The notes beneath the pieces are model-generated. The model was not told where the DNA came from. It did no database searches and saw nothing but the letters and a program-made list of their open reading frames with translations. A program made the translations under genes and the position numbers. From Chrysomallon squamiferum (taxonomy: Eukaryota > Mollusca > Gastropoda > Neomphalida > Peltospiridae): 64,000 bases of DNA. Each line of letters opens with the position of its first letter. The first letter of the stretch is position 1. The stretch covers positions 24,230,446-24,294,445 of the forward strand of contig CM022665.1 of the NCBI GenBank assembly GCA_012295275.1, read 5' to 3'. This document shows positions 37,260-50,329 of this stretch, in pieces.

Positions 37260-38050
37260 TCTGTTGTAGGAATTTTGAATTCATGTTTATTTAATTGATT
37301 GTCTCAAAGTAAAATGATTGACTGTTTGACTCAGAAACTCCTGAGAACCAAGCCTGACTGATTGTAAAATCAATTCCAAAGTTAAAGTCTTTCAACCAAG
37401 TCAACTCAACAGAAAAAATCTCTGGCATTTTAATGAAGCCAGCCATGCTCCCAAATTTCAAATCCATTCTCCTTTTCAAATGAAACACCTTGACAACCAC
37501 AGGTAGTGAGTAGGAAATTGATTTTTCTCAGGTAATTTCAAAATGGTTATCACGGGGATATAAAATGTGGATTTGCATCAAATAAAACTTAATTTTATGC
37601 TTCAGATATTGTGGAGAGCAAAGGGTTTTATAGTGTCTGTCAATGAAAGCTATCAAATCAAAGTCATTATTCTTCTTTTTGTTTGTTTTCCTTAGTCTTA
37701 TTTTCTCGTTATGATACGCTGGAAAAATAAAGCATTAATACCTTTATCCCTGCTTGCTTTCACATAACAAGTCATAAAAATCATTTTTAATACTGCTATT
37801 AACTGTAATATATGAGACTATTTGGATGACAAAATATGAGTTGTCCATGAGAACAATAAACACACTGATTATTTTAACATGTGGTTAATGGTTATCAGTG
37901 AGTGACTAATGATTTCATTTAGGCATTTGTCAGTCATGAAATCTTTTGACTGTTGACTGCTTCAATTAAACAGGTGTTTAATGGATGAGATTACTGAGAG
38001 AATAATAAAGACTAAATATTCTGCCTCTTGGTAACGACTTCAACTTGAAA
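37260..38050. other. Complex sequence
   Basis: About 800 bp with few simple repeats. The minus frame at 37291-37500 shows no known domain. Confidence 0.25.
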
Positions 38051-38224
38051 GCCTATACACTGTGCTGTTATATTAACTTCTATAATTTATTTATTTACAA
38101 AACATTTGTTGGCCACTATAATTCATTCATTTGCAGAGTACATATTAACTTGTATAATTAATTTATTTGCAAAGTGTATATTAACTTCGGTAATTAATTT
38201 ATTTACTTTCTGTAATGAATTATT

Positions 38225-38255
<31 letters not shown>

Positions 38256-38869
38256 AAAGAAAATATCAATAAAATAAGAAATGAATAATAAGAACAACAA
38301 TAATAACATTAATTATTGTTGTTCCACAATCATTCTGATTTGAAATAATATCCATTTAATAAATAAATAAATAAATTTAATAATAATAATAAATAATTAA
38401 ATAAATTTAAAAACAATAACAAAATAAATAAAGGAAACTTTTTTTTATATTATATTGGCCCATTATGTAAAATATTTGTCTTAAAATAATGAGATATCTC
38501 TTATTTTGTTAACAGTGGTTTGTTAAATAATTTTGTTATAAAAATGAACACTATGAAATATATACAAATTAATTAACTTGTACCCATATAACATAATACT
38601 GAATTAAACAAATTATGAATATCTTAACACTGTCAATTATGTAACAAGTTGCAAAACAACAAAATTATCTAAAATGAAACTTGTTGCCACTCTACTCTCA
38701 ATACACATCACCAATTATTTTTATTAAAAACATTCCCACCAAAATAACAATAAATATCTTATTATTATCAAACCTATCCTTTCCTAGTATAAAACATTTT
38801 TATTATTTTTAAAATTCAAATTGTTTAACTTGAATTTAAAAAAAACAACAAAAAGCAAAACAAAGAAAA

Positions 38870-39070
38870 TGTTTTGGCCATTTCTGGAAGTGTCCATGCA
38901 CTTGAGGCTGTCAGCTTGCTTGATGAAGTCTGCAATAATAAACACACAGCACTTGTAATCCTAATTGAAGACTTGTGTCTTGATTGTCAAGTCAACATCC
39001 TGGCTTGTGGACATAGCTGCAGGATTCCCACACTTTATGTAAATGAAAAACACTTTGATTTCTAAGAGTT
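38870..39070. other. Complex non-repetitive island, open on plus strand
   Basis: A 63-codon frame (38874-39065), Cys-rich near its end (CLDCQVNILACGHSC), ends at TAA. There is no acceptor-like context and no family match. Unlikely to be an exon. Confidence 0.25.
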
Positions 39071-39140
39071 GTGCATTTTTGTTTTTAATATTATATGAAA
39101 AATTATTTATGGAATGAGACCCTGTATGTTATCCTTTTTC

Positions 39141-39171
<31 letters not shown>

Positions 39172-39235
39172 TTTATTTTTATTTATTTATTTATTTATTT
39201 ATTATTATTATTATTTTTTATTTTTTATTTTTTGG
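39141..39235 (+). repeat. (ATT)n and (TTTA)n compound
   Basis: ATT array, T-rich link, TTTA array, then ATT and ATTTTTT units. Confidence 0.93.
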
Positions 39236-39829
39236 ATGACACTATATTGTCTATCTCTGTATATTTTTATCACTTTTAAAACTTGTAACATGTTTAACAC
39301 TTTTTACTAATTGTTCAAAAACCTGACCAGCACTGATTAAATGGGTAAATATGTTTAGAACATAAATTACTGTTTTAAAATTTTAACTAGATTTTAACGA
39401 ATATACTGAGACTGCTTTTAAAATGTTTCTTGTATAAAGTATTAAACAAAACATTCTCTTCAAAATTATATTTTCTGTATTCAGTTTCTTAAATTTTTTA
39501 TTTAACTCCTCATTCATTCACATAAAAACACATCTGTGATTATTAATAAAATTTACACAGTTACCATAAATTATTCAAAACTATATATAACCAAATTTTA
39601 ACAACTTCCGCAGCAGTACATTATAGCAGTCAGGGACACATTATTTTATCCACAAAATCTCATCTGTGATTATTTTTAATAAACTTTCCACAATTTCTAT
39701 AAAATATTTAAAACCATTTATCACAGAATGTTAATAACATCACTGCTACCAGGCCAAGTGAGACACTATTTTACCCAGGTGACATTATTTACATGCTTTC
39801 TACTAATCCATTATGACATTAAATCTTTT

Positions 39830-40080
39830 GTGTGTGGCATCGCTCTTCGGGTGTATCTGTCCACCACCAGATGGCAGCATTCGTTTCTTTGTGTACTCTG
39901 ATTGGAAGAAGGGGATATTGGGATATTTCACAGCTTACCTGCTGATGCTGGGTTCCCAGGGGTGATTAGCTGCTTGATTTATCACCTGGCCTGTCTGTTT
40001 GTTCTTTAATGAAATCACCTGTTAATTACATGAGACACTCTCTCTGTTATCTCGGACACCAGTGTGTTAGTCTGATTTAT
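39830..40080. other. Complex island carrying the CTCF-like site
   Basis: GC-balanced sequence with homeodomain-like TTAATTA and GATTTA patches beside the CTCF-core match. The best candidate regulatory island in the window. Confidence 0.4.
39864..39877 (+). promoter_or_regulatory. CTCF-core-like site
   Basis: CCACCAGATGGCAG fits every position of the usual CTCF core pattern CCASYAGRKGGCRS (pattern from memory). It lies in a complex, GC-balanced island (39830-40080). CTCF binds such sites to anchor chromatin loops in bilaterians. Chance occurrence in 64 kb is possible but modest. Confidence 0.55.
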
Positions 40081-40221
40081 TCTGTTTGTTCATTATCATG
40101 ATGTTTTCTTTCTATTTCTTGTTGGCTTCTCTCTATTTCTTGCTCCATCTCACTATGACTCAGTCTTTGTTACTAAACATCTCTACCTTTCACAGACTCC
40201 ATCTTCTTCTCTTGCTCTTTA

Positions 40222-40312
<91 letters not shown>
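40222..40312 (+). repeat. (TCTG)n-(TC)n compound microsatellite
   Basis: TCTG units at 40222-40248 pass directly into a pure TC array to 40312. Confidence 0.97.
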
Positions 40313-40316
<4 letters not shown>

Positions 40317-42339
40317 CTGATAGCAAATACAATTAAAGTCTATATTACAGCTATTATTCTTTTCATGGCCATGTTTAACTTCTATCATTATGGCATTTCC
40401 AAATTAACAATCAGTTTACACAGCATTTGTGGTGTGTTTAGTTTTCAACTGCACAGCAACTTGTATGCACAACAATAGCATAACCACTGCTTCCTCAAAA
40501 TACACTGCCATTGTCACACATTGATGAAAGGTGAAACGGGCTGACGTTTAGGACCAGAGTGCTTATTGATTTACTGTATTTGCTTTTTAGCTTGTTCTGA
40601 CAATATCTTTTTTTTTTTCTTTTTTCTTTTTGAAATCTATAACTAGCTAAGATCAAGTAAGATAATAATAAAAATATTCCCACAAAATTCAAATTAATTC
40701 AACTGAATTCCCATTGGTGGAAACAAAAACAACAAATTGCACATGGCCGCTTAATGAGAAGGGCTGACTGTCCATTAACTATGGTAAATATATCCTCTCA
40801 GGTGGATGTTGTTTGGTGTGGATGATGGGCACGTGTATGAACATTTTCTCGATTTTGTGTGACCATGTCCCAATTTAAATCCAATAATTGCACAGATGCT
40901 GATTGGTAAATAATGCTAGTTGTGTAGAAAAAAGCATCTGCAGAGTCAGGTAACATTGTTGTTAAAATTCTCAAAACTGTATGGTTTAAGTTTACATAAT
41001 TGTCCAGTTTATCTTTCAGATGTATTTTTGCCTCCCATTAAAAGATTATGTTCAGTAATAACAGATAACAAAATTCAGAAGAAGAAATAAACAATTTGAC
41101 TGTTACAGTTTTAAAAACAAAAATATTTTTGTTTAAAATAATTTTTTTAATGAAAATGCATGAGATTTGTCCAAAATATAATCTAAACAACTTTTTTTAT
41201 AGTCACAGAGATTTTCTTTATTATTTTTTTGTTTATTTTCCTTTATAATGAAATTATTTTTAAAAAATGGCTGATTTAATTCAGAAGTAAAAGACAGTTT
41301 TATAAATAATTTTTAAAGCCAAGAAAGTCAAAAGTTTTATAATACAAATAGGATCTGGTGTCATAAAAAGAAAAGAATATATATATATATATCTGCATGT
41401 GTGTGTTATTTTAAACTAAACTGAGCTTTGTATTATTATTATTATTATTAGAAGTAATAGCAGTAGTAAAAACATTTAAACATGATTACTGATCAAAATA
41501 ATAGCTCTGTATCTGTGCTGTTACTGCTTTTAACAACTGGTTCTCCAACTTCAGTTCAAGGGAGCTAACTCTGTTAATCATACTTTTTTTATTGAAAACA
41601 TTTAGTGTGACATTATTGAACAGAAATACATCTAAATGAAGTAAAAGTCATTTGAATTCACACTATTTAATGGCTTTAATTTTAAACTTTAATTTTACTT
41701 CTCCTTTTTTTTTTCTCTATCATCTTCCATCCAACACTTTTGAAATAGTTCTTTGAAGAATATGAAGCCAGATATAATAATCTTCCAATATTTTCAAGAA
41801 TTCTGCTAAAGATGATATCTGAAAACAAATTCACAAAAAACTTAAATCAAATTGGAAATCTTTTTTCATAATCTGCCTGATTTAGATGGGTTAAGTATAA
41901 ATATTATATGTTTCCTAAAAATCTTCATCATTAAATATTATATAAAAGTTTTTCTGTGACTTTTTCCTTTAATACATTTTGTAACAGGATACTCTCCATA
42001 CTCCATCTGATTCTAATCAACTTTTATCAGTGGACATAACTTTACTCCTGTTTCTTTCATTGCTAACATCCATCAGCTGATTATTATTGAGGTTTTTTCC
42101 TAATAAAAGTATAGAAAATGGCAGTAAAAGCTGTACAATCTATACTTTTGGCTTCCTCAATCTATATTTTAATTTGATTGCTTTGGTAATACTATTTTCC
42201 CTTTTTTACTTTTATAGCAGTTTTGCATGAAAGATTTTATCTTAATACCTAAAATAAAAAAATGAACAAGAAATATGCAAACTGGGGGATTTTATCATCA
42301 CAGCATTTTATGGCTTCATTTGGAATAATTGTTCCGATT

Positions 42340-42850
42340 AACATTTTATGACAAGTCCACAAGTCACTCTCTTGTTTACAGCTTTGAACTGGTACAAGCC
42401 GAGCAGATATAAAAACTGTTGCTGGAAATTAGTTCTGTGAATAAAAACAGCTAAATTGCAGCAATTAATAGACGTAAGAAACATTCATCTTGATTCTGTG
42501 TGATGCAATTTGTTGATGGTGTTAACAAGATGACATCTCTTGGCACACTATGTTGATCCCTGCAAGTCCCGGCTACCATCTATAAACTGTAGCTGTTTGC
42601 TTTGATGTACCTTGTAATGACTGCCTGTTTATTATGCTCTAGACATGCTGAACAAGGCTGAAACAGGCTCAAGTCTTAATGCTTCTCAATTGTTGCTACA
42701 GTCTCTACTGATAAGGGACCTATTTAATGTAATTGTATGTGATAAGATGGAACATGTTTTGCATATTGGCTCTGTTTTCCCCAGTGTGGCTGCCAGTTAG
42801 CATTCCCTGGCCAGAATGTGGACTGCATGGGGACTTGATTATATGATTAG
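42340..42850. other. Complex non-repetitive island
   Basis: About 500 bp without simple repeats or long frames. A candidate conserved non-coding element. Confidence 0.3.
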
Positions 42851-43221
42851 TCTGTTGTTTTGGGTTGTAATATATATTTTTTTAATGACATTAATAAAGT
42901 GAAAACCGTATTTATGTTTTTATTTTATTACGTTTCTAACTTTGCTTTTGACATTTTTGTGTATCTTCTTTCTATATGTATTATTAGATTTGTTTGTGAA
43001 GAAATTTGATCAGACTATTTTAAATGTGGTTTTCTAATTTTTCATTTAAATATTGTGTCTTCTTTCATTATATTCAAACTTTAATACTTTAATTCAATAT
43101 AATTTGTTTTTTATTTGCTTAATAATTCACTGGCAATTCATATACAGACTTCATATGGTTATCTGACTCCTATTATTTATACATTTCTGTTTTGTGTCCA
43201 GAAATTAAATATTTCATCTTT

Positions 43222-43342
43222 CTATCCATCCAGCCAGCCAGTCAACCATCCATCCATACATAATACATAATACATAACACATAATACATACATATATTCA
43301 TATATACATACATACATACATATATAATACATATATATATAT

Positions 43343-43395
<53 letters not shown>

Positions 43396-43830
43396 TAATA
43401 CATATATAATATATATATATATATATATATACATACATACATACATAATACATACATATATTCATATATACATGCATACATGCATACATACATACATACA
43501 TATATAATACATACATATATACATACATACATACATACATACATACATACATACATACACACATAATACATACATATATGAATATATATATATATACATG
43601 TACACACATACACAACACACACATGTAAAGATACATTCACATAAATATGTACATAAATACAAACATACATATATACATACTCACATATACACCTTCATAC
43701 ATGCACACAACACACCAATAAACATACATACATACTCACACAGACATTCATTCATTCGTCAATCCATCCATCCATCCATCCATCCCATCCATCCAACCAA
43801 CCATCCATCCATCCATTTATCCATCCATTC
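43222..43830 (+). repeat. 600-bp compound array: CATC, ATAC, (AT)n, ATAC, CATC
   Basis: The array starts with CATC/CAGC units (43222-43256), then ATAC and TATAC units, a long (AT)n-rich centre (about 43330-43430), ATAC again (43431-43562), looser ACAC/ATAC, and a second CATC block (43764-43830). Tyr/Met/Ile-only open frames on the minus strand here (43222-43670) are artefacts. Confidence 0.95.
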
Positions 43831-44039
43831 TCAAACAATTCTCCATCAATATAACAAGACTTTGCTTAACATTAATTTCAATTTATTTAACATTTTCTTT
43901 AACTTGAACAGAACAGCCAATACATTCAGATAAACAGGAATATAAACATTTGATAAGTGATCTGTTTATTGTGATTTGTGCGTTAATTTCTATCCGTACA
44001 TTATGTATTGAACTTGATGTATGTTGGTTTGTCACAATT

Positions 44040-44480
44040 ATGAGGCCCAGGCAGGATCTCTGTCCAACTCCTGCTGGAATTAGACTCTTCTAATATCAAC
44101 CATCATTGCTCCCCGAGTTGTATTGCTTCAGTCATCTTTTCCCTAAACATCCATTGCATCCAATTAGTTTGATCTACATTTATACAAAAGCAAATGACCA
44201 TGGCCAGCAGTGGCCTCTAGTGGACACTTAATAATGGCCACATCAAAACAAGATGAAATTTTCTCCCATTTCCACAGTGCATCATTTTGTTTCTTTATTA
44301 TTCATGAGAGGACACTGTACATCCTGTGGATTCAAAATGTTTCATTTGTTTCTGCAATAAATAAAACCTTTTGATTATAACAAGATGGCTGCCACTTTGA
44401 AGTGGGTGGGTGGTGTACGTGAACAAAGAAAAGTATTCTAGAAGGTTTTAATTATGCTGAGTTACAACAAGCAGTCATGC
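44040..44480. other. Complex non-repetitive island
   Basis: It holds the one-mismatch CTCF-like site and an AAGATGGCTGCCAC (YY1-like) motif near 44383. No coding frame of note. Confidence 0.3.
44210..44223 (-). promoter_or_regulatory. CTCF-core-like site, one mismatch
   Basis: On the minus strand the sequence CCACTAGAGGCCAC differs from the CCASYAGRKGGCRS pattern at one position. It lies in a complex island (44040-44300) and has the opposite orientation to the site at 39864. Confidence 0.35.
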
Positions 44481-44899
44481 ATCTCCGTGATTTGATAAAA
44501 ACAGAGAAAAAATAGCAAAATGACTTTTTATTTTATTAAGTAGGAAGAGGTTTTGATTGTTTCAAATAATTAATAATGAAATGAAATTATAATATTTTTT
44601 ATTTCTTCAGCATTATGGCTATTTCTGGTCACCATTAAATGAATGTATAAATATTAACTTAGCAACACTTGCACAAAGTATATTAATAACATTAGGTGTG
44701 TTTTGGGGGGTTTTTTTGTTGGTTTTTTTTCTACAATGAAGATATTAATAAAGAAAACTATATCCACCATTCAAAGGACTGTTATACAGCAAGAAATATT
44801 TTATTTAAACTTCTTCCTAGGCAGTAAAAATAATTTATGGCTTTTGATATAATAAAAAAAAAATAATAATAATAATACATTTTTCTCGATAGTTATACT

Positions 44900-44968
44900 G
44901 ATGAGGTTTGATCTTCTGAACTGTCATCCCTCAGGTCTATACTCTAACCACTGAGCTGTATCCAGCTG
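44900..44968 (-). mobile_element. tRNA-derived SINE head relic
   Basis: Read on the minus strand, this region gives TACAGCTCAGTGGTTAGAGT (an A-box-like region with the typical GCTCAGTGGTTAGAG pattern), then GACCTGAGGGATGACAG, then AGATCAAACC as a decayed B box. This is the layout of a tRNA-derived SINE promoter. No acceptor-stem pairing is evident, so it is not an active tRNA gene. Confidence 0.6.
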
Positions 44969-45741
44969 TCTGATTACCAGTTTATGTTTAGTAGGGGAAA
45001 ACAGTAAAACTAATTTAGGTGTAAAATGATAAAATATCTTCAAAACAAAAAATAAAAGTAATTAATTAAATTGTCTAGTAACAGTTTTAGTTATTATCTC
45101 TGTTGGTTTAATATATAATAGACTTCATTAATTCTCTGCCTGGGTTTTATTTTATTTTATTTATTAGTATTATTATTTTTATTTTCATTTTTGTTATTAT
45201 TTTTATTACTGCTACTACTATGACCACTGCTAGTACTGCTACTATTATCATTATTATTATTTTTAAATAATTGTGAATAATATTTAATACAAAAGATAAG
45301 CACTGTTACTGCAACATTATTTTATTATAAGTTTATTATTATTACTATTAAAAAAAAAAACACAAAAAAAAAATTATAAAGGATGTTTTCCCTTTGTATT
45401 TGTCACTCTTGCCAAATGAAAATAACAAAACCACTTGTTCCAACATGGTGAAATATTCATTAGGTTTGAAAGGAAAAGATGGTCGACCACCTCTGACACT
45501 TGCATCATGAAAATAAATGTCTCCAGCTCAACAGTCTCCTTCCTGCATTGATCATTTGAACATAACACATTTATTTGCTTTAATAATGTTATAGATACAA
45601 GCCTAATAAGATTTCCTGGCAATTTGTCTTATGGTTTTGTCAATTCCTGAATTTCTTTTCTTGTCTCACAACACATTTCTCAAATGTGTACACTGTGTCG
45701 CAGTCAACAGAAACAGACATTGTGGTGTAGAATATACATAC

Positions 45742-45965
45742 ATATATATATAACTATAAACTGGTAGATTGTGATGCAGATTGTATGTTATAAATTGATG
45801 CTTTCTCTATTAGTATAATGTATATTATAAATTGGTAGTTTTAGATGCAGAATATATAATTTGTGGTTTTCTCAAAAAATATGTATTATAAATTATTTGT
45901 TTTTGATGCAGAATTAATTGTATAGATTGTGGGTTATAAGTGGGTAGTTTATGGTGAAACTGTAT
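45742..45965 (+). repeat. Decayed tandem repeat, unit about 37-60 bp, about 5 copies
   Basis: The phrases TTATAAATTGGTAGTTTT and GATGCAGAAT recur in order near 45750, 45790, 45828, 45888 and 45928, with substitutions and length changes. Confidence 0.6.
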
Positions 45966-46334
45966 TTGCTATAGTTTGTAGTGTTTGGAAAAATACAAAA
46001 TCTAAATAACATATAAATACTAATACTTTGAATATAGTTTGTCAAAATAACAATGTTTTTGACAAAGAACCCAAAACAGCATAGATCCTTCTATAGAAAT
46101 TTATTGTATGTTAATCTTGCAGCTATCATATATAAATGTATAAATATTTAGCAATATGTTAACATATTTGGGTTTTTACCAGTACACAAGAAATAAAATA
46201 CTGCTCACATGTATAATAAATCCATACTGTTTTGTAAAATTTAATAATGGGAATCTTTCCTCCATACTGTTATTTTAGTTCCATATTTACATTTCTAATG
46301 AACAATGGAATACAACATAAATACACAAAATCTC

Positions 46335-47025
46335 TTCTACAACTCATCCTATATTGAAATTATGGATTTTCCTTTCTGTGCTATGACTTTAGTTTTACCT
46401 TACAGTACAAATTTATCTGGTTTATCTCTTCAGTAACCCATCCCATATTGACATCATGGATTCTCCTTTCTGTACTATGATTTCAGTTTTATCTTACTGA
46501 ATTAATATATGCACTAGAACATATCTCAAATTGAAATCACGAATTCTGATCTCTAAACAGTGATTTCAGTTTTAGCTAATGTAATATGGACTGAAATTTG
46601 TTGTATACAAAGTAAAATCATAAATTCTCCTGTCTAGAATATGATTTCAGTTTGACCTTATAGAACTTATGTAAGTTGTATAATTCATCCCATACTCAAG
46701 TAATGGATTCCTTTGTTCAGACTCTGACATCAGTTTTATCTAATAATTATAATATGGACAGAAATATCATGATATACAAATTGAAATCATGGGTTCTCCT
46801 TTTGAAATCATGACTTCAGTTTTATATTTCAAAACTAATAAACACTTCCCATACTAAAATCATGATATTCTTTTATTTGTTTATTATTCTCTAAAATCAT
46901 GTTATTTTGTTGTTCATTTTCTAGCACCTATCCCATGCTGTAATAATTGATTCTCTCCTCCAAACTCTGATTTCAGTTTTACTTAATATAATATGGACAG
47001 AAATATTGTGATATGTAAATCCATG
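46335..47025 (+). repeat. Decayed tandem repeat, unit about 85 bp, about 8 copies
   Basis: A pattern CCCATATTGAAATCATGGAT, then TCTCCTTTCTG, then ATGATTTCAGTTTTA(T/C)CTTA recurs about every 75-100 bases. Clear phrases sit near 46350, 46440, 46525, 46610, 46690, 46780, 46850 and 46930. Copies are perhaps 60-75% alike by eye, so this is a fossil minisatellite. Confidence 0.75.
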
Positions 47026-47079
47026 CTATGTATAATATGCACAATAAAGTAGCATTCAACAACTGTCTGACATTAATGA

Positions 47080-47330
47080 AAAAGAATGCTTGCCTGCAAT
47101 ACCCAAGTGACATTAGCTTATTCTGTCAGTCTGGGACTGTTGATTGGTGAGAAGGAAAAGCCTGGATACATGGTCAGCTTTAAGTCTATCTTAAATAGCT
47201 CAGTCTTTAACAAGATTACCGTGCTGCAATTGATTCTTCAGCCCTTGCCCACTAACACGATTTGCTCTTCTCATATCCACGGCAACTCTAGGTAAACTTA
47301 ATCAAGCAAGTTCTCCTGTGTGACATCATG
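47080..47330. other. Complex island between a decayed repeat and a SINE relic
   Basis: A 69-codon plus frame (47086-47295) is followed by AGGTAAAC, which resembles a donor. The peptide is not like KIF26 and no acceptor is convincing. Low chance of being an unrecognised exon. Confidence 0.25.
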
Positions 47331-47354
47331 TGGATCACTGATTCTTTCAACAAG

Positions 47355-47418
47355 TGAAGTGAGTTGTGTGGTTAGAATAATGGCCTGAGGTGTGAATGAT
47401 CACAGGAACAATCCTTCT
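47355..47418 (+). mobile_element. tRNA-derived SINE head relic
   Basis: GTGTGGTTAGAATAATGGCC followed by GGAACAATCC gives an A-box-like and B-box-like pair at tRNA spacing, similar in wording to the relic at 17760. It is strongly decayed, with no clear body or tail. Confidence 0.5.
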
Positions 47419-48375
47419 TGGTGCTTCCTTTAGACAGTTTCCCATTCTTCTTGATACTGAATAAAAAATATTTTGCAAACATCTTCCATAATTCACTTTT
47501 AGGTTTATTTTCTATTCCAATCAGTGCTCTGTATCTAGTCTATCAAAATTTATGGTATGTGCTGAACTCACTGTTAGAAGGAGCATAAAAGAAATGTTAC
47601 TGCTAACTGATATGAACAGGCCATAAAGCAATGGTATCCCAATAATTTCAGTTGACCATCTACAATTATTAATCTAAGAAACATATAACAGTATCTGTAT
47701 TTCCCACCCTATTATGTTTACTATATATATATTTTTTAGTTTTTAAATTTACAATAAAAAGTTTCTGTTGCTTCTATTACAACTACTACTACCACCACCA
47801 CCACTAGAATGATGATGATGATCTTGATTATTATTATTATTATTATTATTACTTTGTATGTTTGTTTATTATTGTTTTAATATTAAAATCACCATTTTTT
47901 AATCTCAGCCTATTAATCTTCCTTCAATTTTTCTCACTGATCAACAGTTTTGAGATGATTTCTATCAAAGAAACTAAAATGGATCATTTACCACTGAGAG
48001 TAAAACCTTTTCCACTGACCTTTGCAGAGATCAGCTAGTGATTTCTTCATCATAGTATTATTATTACTGATAAATTGTTCTTTATTAATAGTCATTTTGA
48101 ATATTCTGATGAATGGGCTGTTTTTACTTTGTTATTATCTGAATATGGGACCATAATGTTAGAAATTGAGTCCATTTTTTTAGAACTTTTTGTAGCTATG
48201 TGAGATTGAAAAAAAATTGAACAGTTTTATGAAATTGTTTTGTTTCTCTTTGAAGTTCCTTCTTTGTTGTTTCTGCAAGTAAATTAGAGGAGTGAATTTA
48301 ACTGATATCATTTTATATTCAAATAAATTACTGAAAATGTATGAAATTGTGATTTTTGGAGTTTCCTTATTATTA

Positions 48376-48402
48376 GTATTATTATTATTATTATTATTAT
48401 TT
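48376..48402 (+). repeat. (ATT)n microsatellite
   Basis: About nine ATT units. Confidence 0.9.
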
Positions 48403-49149
48403 ATTCCTAATTTGAGTTTTAGCATCAAGTTATTCTTTGTTTATTTTCAACTGATAAAACTGGACTATACAATAAAAATATTTTTTTCATATACTCATTT
48501 ATCAATCAGTCCATCCCTTCATCAGTTTATTTTTTCATTAATTTTGTTCTCTAGTAAAATAACATCTGTCATAAAACGCACAAATTACTGCCAGATTAAA
48601 ATTCAGAAAATTTTCACATAATTCATTTTTAAATCATTAATTTATTATTACCAGTGTATTATAAAATTTAATAATATTTTGCCATTTTCATGTAATAATG
48701 ATTGAATGAATGTTGAATGAAACCTCAACACATTTAAAATAAATCAGTTTAGCCCAACAAGGCAACTATACAAAATTTTATTTTAAATAAAAATATCAGT
48801 AATTGATACAAAATTAGAAAATATATATATATATATTATTCTAATCATCATTATTTGTATATTATCTGTTAGAAAAGCCCATAACTCACATTATTCATAC
48901 ATATTTTATTATTTATTCATCATTACTAATATCTTATCACATAAAACCATATCTAATCTCAAATAAACACTCTCAACAAAATAAAATATTTAAATTTAAT
49001 CTCGAATTCTTATTTTCAACTCGTAAATATATGTTAAACTGCAAATCATTGTCTTGTAATGGCTGATAACGAAGATGACCATTATGTAGATTTTAAGTAC
49101 CATGGTGATAATTAACTATCCAGTCCATCCATCTGTCCAGTGGTCATCA

Positions 49150-49212
49150 ATCATGGAATCGAACCAGCATATTGGAATGTTCATCTTAATCATTTTGGTT
49201 GACACCAAACAT
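49150..49212 (-). mobile_element. tRNA-derived SINE head relic with near-perfect B box
   Basis: On the minus strand, 49165-49155 reads GGTTCGATTCC, a consensus RNA polymerase III B box. Upstream on the same strand, AATGATTAAGATG has a weak A-box character. No flanking acceptor stem pairs, so a SINE relic is more likely than a tRNA gene. Confidence 0.5.
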
Positions 49213-49661
49213 CGTTGGCTAATCGTGTGTGTTTGCTGTGTGCATACATTGTGAAATCTAGCAGACATCAATGACATTGGAGACCTCAGATTGTCTGTGT
49301 TTTATGCTGGATTGAAATGACAGATTTGACTGTGTAAATTTAAAGAAATATTGTAGAAAAAAATAATTTCCGTTTTCTTTTGTATTGCTGTAGAAGACTG
49401 TGAATGTTATTTGTTGGTGATTGTTTGTTTTTTTCTTTCTCAGTTTTCTTCTTCTTTTTTTTTCTTTTACATTTTATTAAAAATATATATTTCAATACTT
49501 TTTTTTTTTTTTTTTTTTTTAACTATTTTTATGCTGTTGGTATAAAAATATTTGATGAGTAGATATTGATATAGTTTAAAAATTTGTTAAATTTATTGAA
49601 TAGTAGGTTAGCTTTAGTTAATTTTTCCAGAAGGTTTGTTATTATAAGTATATGTATTTGA

Positions 49662-49720
49662 TCACACACACACCCACCCTCACACACACACACAAACACA
49701 TACACACAACACACATACAC
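49662..49720 (+). repeat. (CA)n microsatellite, impure
   Basis: CACACA units interrupted by CCACCCT and AACA. Confidence 0.9.
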
Positions 49721-50329
49721 ACCTATTAATTACATTATTGCTGTCATTATATGTTCTAAGCATGGTCACACATTATATATTTATATCCAAACCTAACATC
49801 TATATGCAAATAACTGATTAATAATATAGACATGTCAATCTTGATTTTGTAACTACATGCTTTAATAATACAAAACTTAATCATAATAGCAAATATCTAT
49901 AATAAATTCTATGTTTGGTATACAAAACTGATTGTGAGTTATGCACATGTTACTAATATCAACAGTGATCAAGTCTGTTGTTATGGTCCACCTACCCAGA
50001 ACAAAAAAAAAGTCTGAATTATTGCCGGAGATGGACATAAAAATAAATTATAAATTCTGTTTGTAATTGCAAAAGTGATAAATATATATCTTGAAAAACA
50101 AATTCTCTAGCTTTTCATTTCAAGTTTATTACCAAATTTTTTTGTTTCATGTACTTCTCCCCATTCCAAAAATGGTAAGATTATATCTTGAAAAACAAGT
50201 TTTGAACTAATATGTATAAATTGCTCTAATCAGAATTTCATTTCCAAGTTCACAACAGAATTTCAAACACTTCTTCCCCATATTGACCGTTTATGCACAC
50301 ATTTCCCTCCATCTTTTGTTTTCCCTTTG

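Noticed and set aside
38874-39065. Cys-containing 63-codon frame as a possible next KIF26 exon
   Set aside because: It lacks an acceptor and the Ala-rich then Lys-rich residues expected after SFFAR.
40086-40478. 130-codon frame spanning a TC array, with hydrophobic ends
   Set aside because: The hydrophobic appearance follows from T-rich sequence, and the centre is (TC)n. No conserved motif.
43222-43670. 142-codon minus-strand frame of Met/Tyr/Ile/Cys
   Set aside because: It translates the ATAC/AT microsatellite.
47086-47295. 69-codon frame followed by GGTAAAC as a possible exon
   Set aside because: No acceptor in phase 2 and no likeness to KIF26; better described as a complex island.
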